From Antedon bifida (Eukaryota > Echinodermata > Crinoidea > Comatulida > Antedonidae): a stretch of 64,000 nucleotides of DNA. Location: assembly GCA_963402885.1 (NCBI GenBank), contig OY727094.1:30754501-30818500 (forward strand). The letters are read 5' to 3'. Positions 1-12,077 of this stretch are shown piece after piece. How positions within the stretch are numbered: the stretch's first letter is position 1; the number at the start of each line of letters is the position of its first letter. The position numbers and the translations under genes are program-made. The notes below the pieces were generated by a model. It did not search any database. It was not told where the DNA came from and saw only the letters and a program-made list of their open reading frames with translations.

Positions 1-775
1 AGTTTATATGGTGTACGGTGTACATAAACAATTTTAGCGGGGTTTTATGATATTTCAGGAACCGAAAACAGACACAAATAAGGCACTGATTTAGATGGTT
101 TTATGTACATGCAAGTATTCATGCTTGTGTACTTTATTATATTCTTTTGTATATAAGAAATACAATCATATATATAGACCAAAACAAATTTAATTGAAAC
201 ATATTACAACTGAAACAATTTCCTCTTTTAAATTTGTGAATTTAAAAAACTTCACATAAAAAACTTTAACATTCCATTTTCAGTGGGGTCAAATAAAGTT
301 CAAATGAAAGTTAAATTTTGCTAATAAACTATGTTCATATTAAAAAACATATTAATACTAAAATACTACAAATATATTAAAATCTTTATAATTGTATGTT
401 CATGATAAAAATCTTTAAAATTAACTTTGCATAAAATAATGTGTACAGTTTACTGTATATTGCATTTTACATCTTAAAATTTTATGTCCAAGATATAAAA
501 ATAAAGTTATATTAAGAAATAATTGAATTTTTTAAAATATAATAAAAATGTTGTGAATATATTGTGAACATTCGTCCAATTGAATACTCAAGTGAATACA
601 ATCTTAAAGTTTACAAAAATATTCTTAAGTACAGGTAGTACATAAATTTGCACTTATATTTTTGATACACAATATATTAAATAGTTATATTTTGGCACGG
701 TATTTTGGCAGTAGTATATTGTATACAGTACAAAATGTAACAACAGTTTTCTTCGACAGGTTCACCTTTGACCTT
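1..775 (-). other. Probable PLPP 3' UTR and flank
   Basis: AT-rich sequence downstream of the PLPP stop on the minus strand. A minus-strand AATAAA (plus tttatt at 133-138) could be the poly(A) signal, giving a 3' UTR of about 640 nt. Nothing else coding seen. Confidence 0.4.
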
Positions 776-3700
776 TTATTTACGATTAGACTTTTTACTA
801 CTTGTTGTATTCATTTCAACCAACATTGTATCAGTGCCACAGAAATCAAGCTCTTGAGGTTCTTGGTGTCGACGATAGTAAAATAGATTTGACAATCGAA
901 AAACCTGTTGACAAAACAAATGCTCAAGAATAAATAAGAATGCAAACAACAACTTTCCTCTTTGAAGTGAAGAAAACACCACCTTAGAAATTCAAATTAA
1001 GTTGTAAAAACTGATCTTTAATTGACGTTGGTTTAAAAATTAGACACCTGCATATTATTATGCTATAAAACACTATCATAACTCATAACTGATGAATACT
1101 TTTATTACAACTTTTTAATTTGTTGAATTATACAATAAATATATTATTATAATTATATGCAAATATCAAATCCATCAAAAATATCGGAATTAAACAAAAT
1201 AGAAAATATTACATCAAAGAAGAACAGACAAAACATAAATCAGGGGAAAATATGACTGTGCAAGGATACTTATATCTACCACTTATGACAAAGACCAAAG
1301 CTTACAATGACATTTTTTTATCGTTTAGTAATACTTACAACAAATATAGCATAAACAATTCCAATGAGAGCACCGACAAACACGTCGCCAAGATGATGTT
1401 TGTTGTCCAACATGCGACTAACACAGACATAGAAAGCAAGGTACAGCAGGCCAAGCTGTGTGAATGGTTTTAATAGGTAGGAGCCATTCCAACTCCATCT
1501 GCTCTCAAGGTATAACTATAGCATAGAAGTAAAAAACAATGAAATAATTAGATTTTTTCAGGGCCAATGTTCGTGTAATTCACCATATCATGCGAATAAC
1601 ATATTCCAGAAGGAAAACAAATCTATGGGAATTAAACTCCCCTGAAAATAAACTTTAGAGACCACAAATAAGGGTCTTTTTGACCCCTATATAACCACTG
1701 ACTAATGTTTTGGAGTAATTACACAATTAGAAGTTAACTACACATTATCTAAAGCTCTGTCTCCATTATCAAACTTTATGTGACAAAAAAATGTGATGTG
1801 CCCAAGTATGGAAGTGATATGCACAAATATGGTAGTGCTTTGACATCATCATGTCCATATATGGGCACATCATATTTTTTTGTCCCATAAAGTTTGGTAG
1901 TGTAGACATCGCTTAAGGCCTGTCTACATGTGACAAAACAATGTGATGATGTCATATCACTACCATATTTGGGCGCATCACACTTTGTCAAACTCAGTTT
2001 GATAGTGTAGACAGAGCTTTAGAATTATAGTTTAAGATAAATTTTACAGGCAGTGATTGGGATGAAATATTTATATTTCAATTAAAGATTACAGTATATT
2101 TACCGTTGTATATAACATGAAGTACACTGCTAAGGCTGAGTGTCCTGATGGGAAAGACCTCCTGGAAAAAAACCCAATACAATATATTTACTTAAATATT
2201 CTATGGTAAAAAAGTTTTTATAATTAGATATTTTTACAGAACTTACTCATCACATTAATACAGTAACATAAATTTAATCACTACAAAAAATAGTGAATAA
2301 AAACATAACAAATCTGTTATGAAACTAAAAATTTGAATTACAAACATTTTTAGTAACTATTATACTGTAAGTACAGCAAGTGTTTCTGTGAAAGGTTGTG
2401 TTCAGGAAGTGAGAGAAAATACTCCCATTTAATACCCTGGATGGGTTAAGTATTTTTTTACAAATTATTATTAAAAAAAAGTAGGCATAAAGCAGACCTT
2501 GATGCTAATACTTCTTCAATAGGTCCAGTGCAGACATCCTCCTCAATATATGCTTGAATCGACCCATTTTTACAATCCACAAGAGTGAAATTTGCCTGGC
2601 AGACATCCAGAAAATTTGGCCTTAATCGTCCGACAATGTTCTTAGTGACGTCGAACGTGACCATCGTGAGGAACAGACCGAAAGCAAAGTGGATCCAGTA
2701 TTTGGTAACTTCGTAGAGTACGGGGTGGACCGGAATGGAGCAGCAACGGTTTACCGTGTCGGGCTGCAAGTATTGTATGCCTTGTTGCTTACGTTTGTTG
2801 TATGTAATGATTTCTGCAACGAGGACCTGCAATTTAATTAAACATTACAAATTAAATTGTATTTTGTATGCAAGTTAAAAATTTTAGATCACAAACAAAT
2901 GGACCTATATTAGATTATACATATTTTAAATATATTTTCTAATTATATTATTTAAAATATATTTTTACAACAGGACCAGCCAATTCTGGCTTACAGTATG
3001 AGTGAACAAATAATAGCAATTAAAAAACAAAAATAACAAGTTTTAACACTCTAATAACACCAATTAATATTGACCAAATAAGCAGAGGACTCAAACTTTT
3101 TTTAAAATATAATATTAGTATTATCAATGTTTCTTAAATAAATTTACAGTAATTTAAAAATCTGTCATTTCCATGATTTTTGTAAATTAATCAAATATAC
3201 AGTAATGAAAGTGGCAAGCAAATAATAATATTAATAAATTCAAATTATTAGCTTTGCCTATACATAATGATACTGTTCATCATTTTATAATAAAGTAAGT
3301 GTAAGGGACAAAGTCTGATGTCATAATCTGTCTGAATAACGATTTGGTCTGCCTGTTTAATTTATGCTGTAGTGTTTCACATACGTAAAATACAATTTCT
3401 AATTATTGGTGTGACTAAACAAGTGTTTGCAAGGGAAGCAATCAATTTGACAGTAGCGTTATGTACAAGGATCAGCAGAGAACTTCCCTTGTTGTATCAA
3501 TGGTATCTTTAAAGAATAGTTAAGCTCTGTCTACACTATCAAACTAGTGATCAAAAAAGGTGTGAGGTGCCCAAATATGATAGTGATATGTCCAAATATG
3601 GTAGTGACATGTCACATTTTTTGTCACTTAAAGTATGATAGTGTAGACAGAGCTTAAGAAGCAGTTTTGTAATTGTGTAGTTTTCCAAATATGTTATGAA

Positions 3701-4781
3701 TAATTCCTTGGACTACGTTATCCACGGATGAAAATGAATGGAATGACAATGAATGTTATTACTGTAGTTTGGTAATAATGGAGTGCTCACTATAGTATAT
3801 CTATGATGCAGTATTTTAGCGTAAAATCGTTTCATTTTTGGTAAATCATCTAAAAACCTAACCAACTTCATTTGGTTACTCTTTTTCTACAATTCAACAC
3901 GTCTAGTGAATTATTAGTTGACTGTTGCCTTGTAAAGTGGTGACAGTTTGAATCACTCATTATTTTGACACTCAAATTGGAGAATTTTGGTTCGTATTCA
4001 TGAATGCGGACTATCCCCTTTATATGTAATTGTGCTTGCTGTTGGAATGGTATGAAATAAAAAAAGGAAACCATTGATGACAAAACAAGGCTTACTTACA
4101 ATTAAACAGTTCATAATGATTCCAACTCCATACACCACTCCAATAGGTACAGTAGATGGTATGTATGGGTAGCTTATTGATTCATCATCACAGTAAAATC
4201 CTTGAATGAATAACGGTAGATCCAATCCAGGCACACGGAACAAAATAGCAATAATTACAACTATGAATTAAATAAAAAGATTACTCTAATTTGTGATGAT
4301 ATCGCAATAAGTCTATAATATTTAAGCCTACATTACGACGGGCAACAACGAATTTATGGCTGGCAGCGGTGCCTAATTTGACAGTTGTTTTACTTTTAAA
4401 ACACAAATAACTGCCTAGGCCTACGCCTACTTTTATAATCAATTTATGTTTGTTGTTGTTAAAATGCAGATACTGAGAATGAGATGTGTTTTTAATACTG
4501 ACTCTGTCTAGAATACAAGTAGTTTAATGTATGATAAATACTTCTTCTAGCCTAGACTCTAGAGACTAGGCCTAGTACTACTACTAGGCCTAGGCTAGGC
4601 TAGATACTTAGCTGGGCCGGGCCTAGTCTTCTTCCTACTTACTAACTAAACTAGGCTAGCCACCGCACAATTATCAATAATCAAAACAAGATGTAAACGG
4701 TTCAAATAACTTACCAATAACAAAAACTAAAACATCTAAGCCTACGAAGATTTGACTGGCACACCTTTTACAAGACGCCAT
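776..4781 (-). CDS. PLPP: Phospholipid phosphatase (lipid phosphate phosphatase, PLPP1-3/wunen type), complete, 6 exons
   Basis: Dephosphorylates lipid phosphates (phosphatidic acid, LPA, S1P) at the outer face of membranes; this is family knowledge. Coding exons read on the minus strand: 4781-4715, 4260-4100, 2826-2498, 2161-2104, 1515-1339, 904-776 (stop TAA). All junctions are GT-AG and the phases close to about 306 aa, close to vertebrate PLPPs. The three PAP2 phosphatase motifs are visible in order: C1 (KNIVGRLRPNFLDVC, exon 3), C2 (SFPSGHSAL, exon 4) and C3 (SRMLDNKHHLGDV, exon 5). Exon 2 carries the family hallmark CDDESISYPY. Exons of 58 and 177 bp match the vertebrate gene structure as I recall it. 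Start chosen because exon 1 (MASCKRCASQIF...) opens a hydrophobic first membrane helix. The basic C-terminal tail is typical. I cannot say which paralog (PLPP1, 2 or 3) it is. Confidence 0.95.
1750..2021. mobile_element. CArG-MITE copies 1a and 1b, side by side
   Basis: Two head-to-tail members of the MITE family with terminal inverted repeats like AAGCTCTGTCTACACTATC, joined near 1916, in the last PLPP introns. Internal sequence has the family's GTGATGTGCCCA...TATGG modules. Flanking TTA/TAA suggests a TA-containing target site. Confidence 0.85.
3521..3656. mobile_element. CArG-MITE copy 2
   Basis: Full copy with both ends (TTAAGCTCTGTCTACACTATC and its complement at 3630-3656), inside a PLPP intron. 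Contains CCAAATATGG. Confidence 0.9.
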
Positions 4782-5721
4782 CGCTGATACGAATTACAAA
4801 GACGAATGGAAGATCAAATTATCATTAGTAATCTTTTGGTAGTCAAAATCGAAAGCAGATTTTTCAAAAATTAAAAAAAATTAGTGTAGAATTTACCAAT
4901 ATTTACGCCCTCTATAGTCGAAAGTATGGAATTGCCAGACAGTAGTCCATTTCGTGTAACGTTTCTGTTCGATAATCTTACAAAATACATTACTGAATAT
5001 TTAGGTACTGTAATTTATATTCTTTTAATTGCAACATTATATAACATAATATAAAGTAAATAATACATACATATGTTCAATGTAAATCCTTTTGGCAAAG
5101 TATAAATCCAAAGGTATGTAAAGCAAAATAAATCCACAAGAAATATGGTGTACTGGTCCCTACTTTCTGGCTGCTAAATTACTACTGAGCAAAACAAAAG
5201 AACTAAGTATACAGTGTGGTAAATACCAACTGCATGCAAATCATATGTAAATGAGATTCTTTGAATAATTGCATACTAATTAAAACAAAAAATAACTGCA
5301 TCATTATTCCAGCCAGTACTGTAGACTTTAAATCTATAGTCGCATAGACCTAGGATTAAAATAGAGAAGGAATGAATATTTGGAAGATTGCTTCTTCTTA
5401 CAAAGTTGGCATATCTTCCTAATTATATTCTTATATATTCAATAATTGTACAATTATAAGTAAGAGACAAATTGAAAGGACAGTTGGCACATCTTCCTTA
5501 TTACAGAAGCATTAATATAACCTTTACTATTTTCCAAGCGGATTATTTTTGTCCCTCACCACTCACCTAAACCATAATGGTAGTTTCCACCTTTATTTCG
5601 AGGTCTAACACAACTAGCTAAAGCACTTGACCTGTGACCTTTCATCAAGGCTAGCATATCTTTAAGGATTTCCACTACTGCAACCCAACCTTCTAACTGA
5701 GGATTGTTTGTCAGGATCTCT
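4782..5721. other. Intergenic: PLPP promoter side and GPN3 3' end
   Basis: No gene. A minus-strand AATAAA (plus tttatt at 5592-5597) lies about 125 bp past the GPN3 stop and is a reasonable poly(A) signal. The 300 bp upstream of the PLPP ATG would hold its promoter; no TATA box was recognised. Confidence 0.4.
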
Positions 5722-8663
5722 TCATCCTTCTGCCACACCAGAGTCGACATCATCATCTGGGTCTATATCTGGTGGAGGTCTTACCTCTTGATCTTCATCG
5801 TACTGTAAGGTCATGTCAATGTTCAGAAGTAGCTCCTCTATGGTTTCCTCAACATTGTAGTTAAGAGGAGTGAACTTTACCAATGAATAGTCATCAATCT
5901 AAAAATTGAAAACAATTTCATGGGATATCTTTTTCTTCATTTTAAAGCTGTCTACACTATCAAACTTTGTGACAAAAAAATGCGATGTGCCCATATATGG
6001 ACTTGATGATGTCATATCACTACCATGTTTGGGCATATCACTACCATATTTGGGCACATCACACTTTTTTGGTCAAACTAATTTGATAGTGTAGACTGTT
6101 GTTTATACTAGTCTTCAACGTTACAATGTTTTTGTTTGTCCATCATTTTTTCACATGGTACTTTTTAATTAAACTACAGTAGGTAGCCCACCATACTGTA
6201 AAACCCCACCTTTACATTTGCAGTGGCTGTCCCAGGATGTATATAAGAAGAGGGATAACAGAGCTTAAACCTTGTAAATTAAGGGGTACACATTTTTTTT
6301 TACAAAAAAATTCAGTAGTTTATATTTCCTTAAACATTCAAGCTAAAATGTTATTACCAGTGTAGCAATTGCCTGATTTAATTTCTCAAACTTCTTGCTG
6401 TTTGTGTGAAGATCGCCTATCAATGCATTTGTGTCAGGGTCAAGAAATCTATAACAAAAATAAAGGTTATGATAATGATATGAATCAGTAGTGGAAATGA
6501 TGTTGATTTATAATAATTCTCCCACATTATATTTTTTTTATTTTATGTCTTCACTTCATGTGGCCCAAGGATTACCAATAGTAAATTTATCACTGTCCTA
6601 TAAGATAGGTGGTAATCCCCCAGATACAACAGGGGCCATCCTGGCAACAATAAACAGAACGCTTAATACTTACTTTTCAACTGACTGTTTATCTTTAGCA
6701 CTAAGCAAGTCCATCTTGGTCATGACATTAATATGTGGTATCTCAAGGTTCACCATAGTTGATAAGGCAGACATTGTACCTATGGGAAATTTACATTAAA
6801 TCTATTAACTTGCTTTAAGCTCTGTCTACATTATCAAACTAGACAAAAATATGTGATGTGCCCATATATGGAAATGATGATCTCTACCATATTTGAGTAT
6901 ATCACTGCCATATATGGGCACATCACACTCTAGTTTGATAGTGTAGACAGCGGTTAATGAATGAAGATTTTTTTTGTCTCGGGTATAATTCCACCCATTT
7001 AGGTCATTATGTACCGTAAAAGTATTTTTCTTTTAATCTGAAAAGGATGTTAAGCATGGATAGAGATCTATTTTTAAACCTCCTATTTCCATACTTGCTA
7101 AAATTTTCTTTTTGTAGTCTTTGTAATAAAAGGTGAATGTTATACTTGAAGAAGACAGGGATTATTATATCATGGAGGAAATATGTCCTCCATGGTTATC
7201 TATTAGTTAATGATTTTAATTGTTGAACTGAATTTGACAAAACATTTGCTTTAACACAATCGCATGTATCTGATTGGGACTTCCATTGCCTCAACGACTT
7301 ATTTTATGCTGAAGCGTTTCATGAATCTGATGCCTGCTTAATATTCTGAATAATACCTGTAAAATGGCTTATCAAAGACTAACCAGAAAAGAATTTAGAA
7401 GTGTCAATCATGAACTGTGAGTCAATGAGGAACAGGCCACACAGCCTAAAGTCCCAACTCTGTAGAAGCTCTACAAGCTGCCTCATCACAGGGATATGTG
7501 TGTATAATTCAATCTGGCCTAAAAATATGGGTAAAAAATGAATATATGTAAATATAAATGATATATGATACCAAAATATTAAAGCAACGAATATTAAATT
7601 GAAGCACATAATAAGCTTACAGTACCATCATGGTTATTATGAAATATGGTTAATACTGAATATAAGCATCTTATATAAATAGACATGTATTTTAATTACT
7701 ATAAAACTTACTCTAATTGTCACAAATGTACAACTGTATGCAATATATTCATAACTGAGAATTCAAATAATTGTGAGATGAACACACACAAGAAAAAAAA
7801 AGCATCATGTTTATTATCATAGATGCTTTTAGGAAACAATGAAAATCATTGTCCTACCTGGACAATCGAAGATGAAGTAATCACCGTCCGTCTCTCCTAT
7901 TTGTTCCTCTAACCAATCAAAATTCTTTGCAAAATACCTAATTACAATTGTTAAAAATTAATAAACTAGATATGGAATTGATAAATTAATAATAAAGCAG
8001 TTTTATATATTATATATATTAATTTTTCAACAGATTTTTTCTTCTGATACTTACTCCATGCAAAACACAAGACCTCCGTTTGGTCCAAGACTTAGTGTTG
8101 AATCTTGCATGACATCATCAACTTCAATCAACTCACGAATATCTATGAATAAGGAATAAGCATACAGTAGTCAGTTAACCTTAGCGCATACAATAAATAC
8201 TGTAGGGCTACAGTTCAATTTATTAATAAAGAAACCATGGGTAGGCTTAGTTATCCACCTACCCACCAAAGTTAGCGATAATTGGTCCATGAAGCCAACT
8301 TAGCGGGTAATTTAAACTAAGCCAGAGCGTGCCCATACAAATGATACAAACCTGCTAGTACAGGATAACTGAAATACTCTGCTGCGGGATCAAGATTTAT
8401 GATAAAGGCTGTCCTCTTACTGTTCTCAAAGTGTTGATGCATACGACTGCAATAGGTAGACTAAAAAAAAAACAAAAGGAACTTTTAACGATCATGAATG
8501 TAGGTCATGGTAGTCTACTTTATTACATTTTAACAAAAGTCAAGTATAAACAATAGACACATGTAAAGGAGAGTACAATTTCAGTCAAGCTTCAGTGATT
8601 TCTTGCATTTCTTACCTTTCCGCTACCAGCCGGACCCATGACGATCTGAGCATAACGTGGCAT
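5722..8663 (-). CDS. GPN3: GPN-loop GTPase 3, complete, 8 exons
   Basis: Small GTPase of the GPN family, needed for assembly and nuclear import of RNA polymerase II (family knowledge). Exons on the minus strand: 8663-8616, 8460-8352, 8142-8055, 7937-7858, 7518-7384, 6779-6674, 6448-6358, 5898-5722. Splice sites are GT-AG and phases close to 277 aa; human GPN3 is 284. Visible motifs: P-loop GPAGSGKST (residues 10-18), the diagnostic GPN tripeptide (72-74, in [10 protein letters not shown]), [11 protein letters not shown] (G3), and TKMD (G4, in [12 protein letters not shown]). The N-terminus [16 protein letters not shown] starts at the ATG of exon 1. The tail is acidic. A GAG|gtaaga inside the last exon (ending at 5785) could allow an alternative C-terminus; no partner exon was found. 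Confidence 0.96.
5943..6098. mobile_element. CArG-MITE copy 3
   Basis: In the last GPN3 intron. Carries CArG boxes CCATATATGG at 5991-6000 and CCATATTTGG at 6044-6053. Ends are slightly eroded. Confidence 0.88.
6542..6660 (-). mobile_element. Partial SINE (same family as 48683-49250)
   Basis: The stretch with GATAGGTGGTAATCCCCC matches the reverse complement of 48860-48950 along about 80 bp. It overlaps the spurious 102-codon ORF here and lies just past the end of a GPN3 exon. Confidence 0.7.
6815..6957. mobile_element. CArG-MITE copy 4
   Basis: In a GPN3 intron, with both terminal repeats. Internal CCATATATGG and CCATATTTGA modules; one CArG box is degraded. Confidence 0.87.
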
Positions 8664-11600
8664 TTTTCAACAAATACCTACAAAATATAAAATTACAAAT
8701 ATTTCCTTAAAAACGAAATTAAAATATAAAATTAAAAATATTTCCTTAAAAACGAATTTAAAGTTTTACGTACTGAACAGATATAAAGAAATTAGATAGA
8801 AACGGATAGTATATAATAGTAATAAGGACGAAACGACTTCATTCGAAATTCGAAGGTCCAGCACCTGTATTAACTCCTGTCAAGTCCGTAACTACACTGG
8901 CCTAGTTTGGTCGGCCTAGAATATGACGCTGTTGGTAGCTTTTTCCGTAGTTAATACTCAAATCAAAACATTTTTATTTGAAGATAACATTATAAACTCT
9001 TAATTTCATTTAGTGGCATAACAATTTTTAAAATACATACCTTTATAAAACGTTTGTTGGATCTGCTGTCGTCGACTAAAAACTTGATTACACGTTTTTT
9101 TATTTATAAATCTTACTTTGTCGTTGCCAGAAAATCAATCGAGTTTGCCCAATTATTACAAAATTGTTGCTTAGAGCTGCTGTTGAGGCCCACATTATTC
9201 TGTGTATTAATTTTATCAGGATTATAATAAATTCAACTGCATGCTTTTCAACATTATAACTTATTAATTTGATTCCTCTTCTGCATTTTAGCATGATATT
9301 TATCCATGAACATTCCTTTCTATTATTTGCCACAGTTATTAACTAAATTAATCTGTTTATTCTTCTGAGGTATTTGTATTGGTAACTTTACGTCCGAACA
9401 AACCCCCTTGCCATAGTAAATTACACTATCTATTGAATAATAATAAAAACAGTAATAATTGCAAGATATTGAAGATATTTATTTTACAAAAAAAAATCAT
9501 CCCTAACTGTCTTATCATTTCCTGTACAATTCTATTTAAAAAAAACATTTTTTTATGAGCTACATTAATACTCACATGAAATAATAACCAAACATTGTGT
9601 ACTTAACCAATCAGAGCTCAGATATAAGACATGGAAAAATCATTAAGTATAGCCATGCAATTAGCTTGCACATTATATAGTTTTACATACATTTTACCTT
9701 TAAATTGTGAAATGTGTAAAATACCGAATAAAAATTATCATTTGATGCATGAAATGTTTAGAAAAAGATCATAGTTATCTTTCCCACAACTGAGAAATTT
9801 TTAAGGTTTCTCAAATTCTTTTCCGAATAATCTGGAAAACCAGAATTAAGTATTTGGTGAAGAATAATGTAGACTGTAATTCCAAATAGCATTTATATTA
9901 TTTTTCACATATTAAATTGTTTACATAAAAAATGTGACCTTGCTACAGTTAGATTTAGAAGCACCAAGATTACAGTACATAAATGAATTGTATATAATAT
10001 AACCACAGATCATACAAATCATATTTTGTTGTATTCTTAAATAAAAACAAAAGGCAACTTAAGCATGAATTTATATATTATTAAAATTCAAAAACGTAGA
10101 AGTAAAATGCCTGATTATTTGCATGGTATTCCGCTCTTATAGTAATAATAAATGAATACGATAAATAATGAATGAATATGTGATTTGTTTGCACAAAATA
10201 CATTAAATATTCTAGATCTGAAGCCTAATACTTATAAAACTATAACTGACCAAAAACACAAAGAAAATTTAAATTGCATAATTGGTTTTAAAAAATCTCA
10301 TAAATGTAATGTTTCCTTGTAATTTGTTAAGAGTTGATATAGAACTAAAATACAACGCGGGTGATTTTGATCTTTGACCTTACACTAATCGCAGACTCTG
10401 TATCTTAATGTACTACAAATACTGTGTTAGTAAACCTTATATTATTACACTTAAATTAGCAAAACCACCCTACCTATAAACTGTGAATTATATGTAATGG
10501 GAAAACCAATCGTATCTTTATTATGTTTTGGTCATATTTAGTAGCAATTGCAGAATACACATTTATTAGCAATTTTCCTATTCAAATCTTAAACATAGAT
10601 TCATATATACATCTTGTTCTAAAAGCACACAAAACTTGGCACATTCGCAACGAGAAACATTAAAACTTTTAATTAACAATCGATCATAAGAGATCAATTA
10701 CAATCAATCAATACTTGATCTTGTCTAGATCAATATGTAATCAATAAATACTTGATCAATCTTAACCAATCATCTAGATCAATAAAATCAATCAATAAAT
10801 ACTTGATCAATTTTAACCAATCATCTAGATCAATACAATCAATCAATAAATACTTGATCAATTTTAAGCAATCATCTAGATCAATCAGTCAATAAATACT
10901 AGATCAATTTTAACCAATCATCTAGATCAATACAATCAATCGTAACAAATTATATTTTATCAATCACAATCAATAATTGATCAATTAAAATCAATTGTAA
11001 TTTTAAAACATTTTTTCAATCAGTACCTTCATCTATTATAGCAGTTCATAAATTATTGCTATCAAAAAAATAAATAGTGCATTTTAATTAATATTATTAT
11101 TAAAACTAAGTAGAAAAATTAATTTAGTATTAAAAATTTGTGATAAAGGATGATTAGCCACTTATAATAGAAGACACTTAAAGACAAGACCATTACAATT
11201 TTAGTAAATGTTAAAATACACTTCGGTAGGAAATTTAAAACATTCTTTTGTACAACTGACAATCTTCTTACCATACAATACAGTGCCATCTCTCATTTGC
11301 ATATCTCTATCAGTAATACTGTTATTAAGACTTATTAAAAAGATCTGTATAACATCATACAACAGCATTCAGTTGATAATCAAATGCTGTTTGTAGTTGA
11401 TAGGTTGGGGGACTGCACTGTATACACAAAAACAGAAGCGAAGTGCAAAGCTAGGACACGCAAAGTTACATATATTCTAGCACACTAATAGAATCCTATG
11501 TTGTACATCACTACATTATAACCAAGTAAATGTTCTATTTTAATGTTTAAACATTGCTACGTTACAGCTCTGTAATAGTTTTCTAGATTGTGGGTTTGAC

Positions 11601-12077
11601 ACAGTTTAGTTGTAAGATAATTAGTACAACAAGGCTATAACACACCATGATTAGTTCAGTGTATACCATATAATATTGGTGGACCACCTCTATACTGTAT
11701 TATAATTACTCTTTCTGCTATTCTTTCAGTTGTAGTGATGTGATTTTCAACATTACTGCCTTACATCTAGCACTACCCACTGTTGCAACTAAATAACTCT
11801 GTGTATTATTCCTATCAAACCCAACCATATATTATATGAAGCATATACGAATATACTGTACCACATGTATGCATAGAATAAATTTGTTTGAATTTAATAC
11901 AGTCTGCATGTGCAAAAATGTCAGTCTCAATTTTTAAGAAGATAAATTCTTATCATAAGTACTTCAAATACAGTAAGTAGCGCCTTTAGAATACTGCTAT
12001 TGGCAAAACCATATTTGAGTACTATGGTACGCCATATACAGTTATACAATGTTTTTGGCTAAAATAGGTCTATTATT
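8664..12077. other. GPN3 upstream region and paxillin 3' UTR/intergenic
   Basis: 3.4 kb without a convincing coding exon. The side next to 12077 should be the paxillin 3' UTR; several minus-strand AATAAA candidates (for example plus tttatt at 10562-10567) exist and I cannot choose. An imperfect direct repeat (atatttccttaaaaacgaa) lies at about 8690-8757. The tandem repeat at about 10680-10990 is listed separately. Confidence 0.4.
10680..10990. repeat. GATC/TTGATCAA-rich minisatellite
   Basis: Units of about 46-51 bp built around tctagatcaat...aaatacttgatcaa repeat about five times (tctagatc at about 10725, 10773, 10824, 10875, 10921), then fade out to about 10990. Confidence 0.8.

Noticed and set aside
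6491-6799. 102-codon plus-strand ORF
   Set aside because: Covers a SINE fragment and the antisense of a GPN3 exon.
9100-9333. 77-codon minus-strand ORF upstream of GPN3
   Set aside because: No domain; lies in AT-rich intergenic or UTR sequence.
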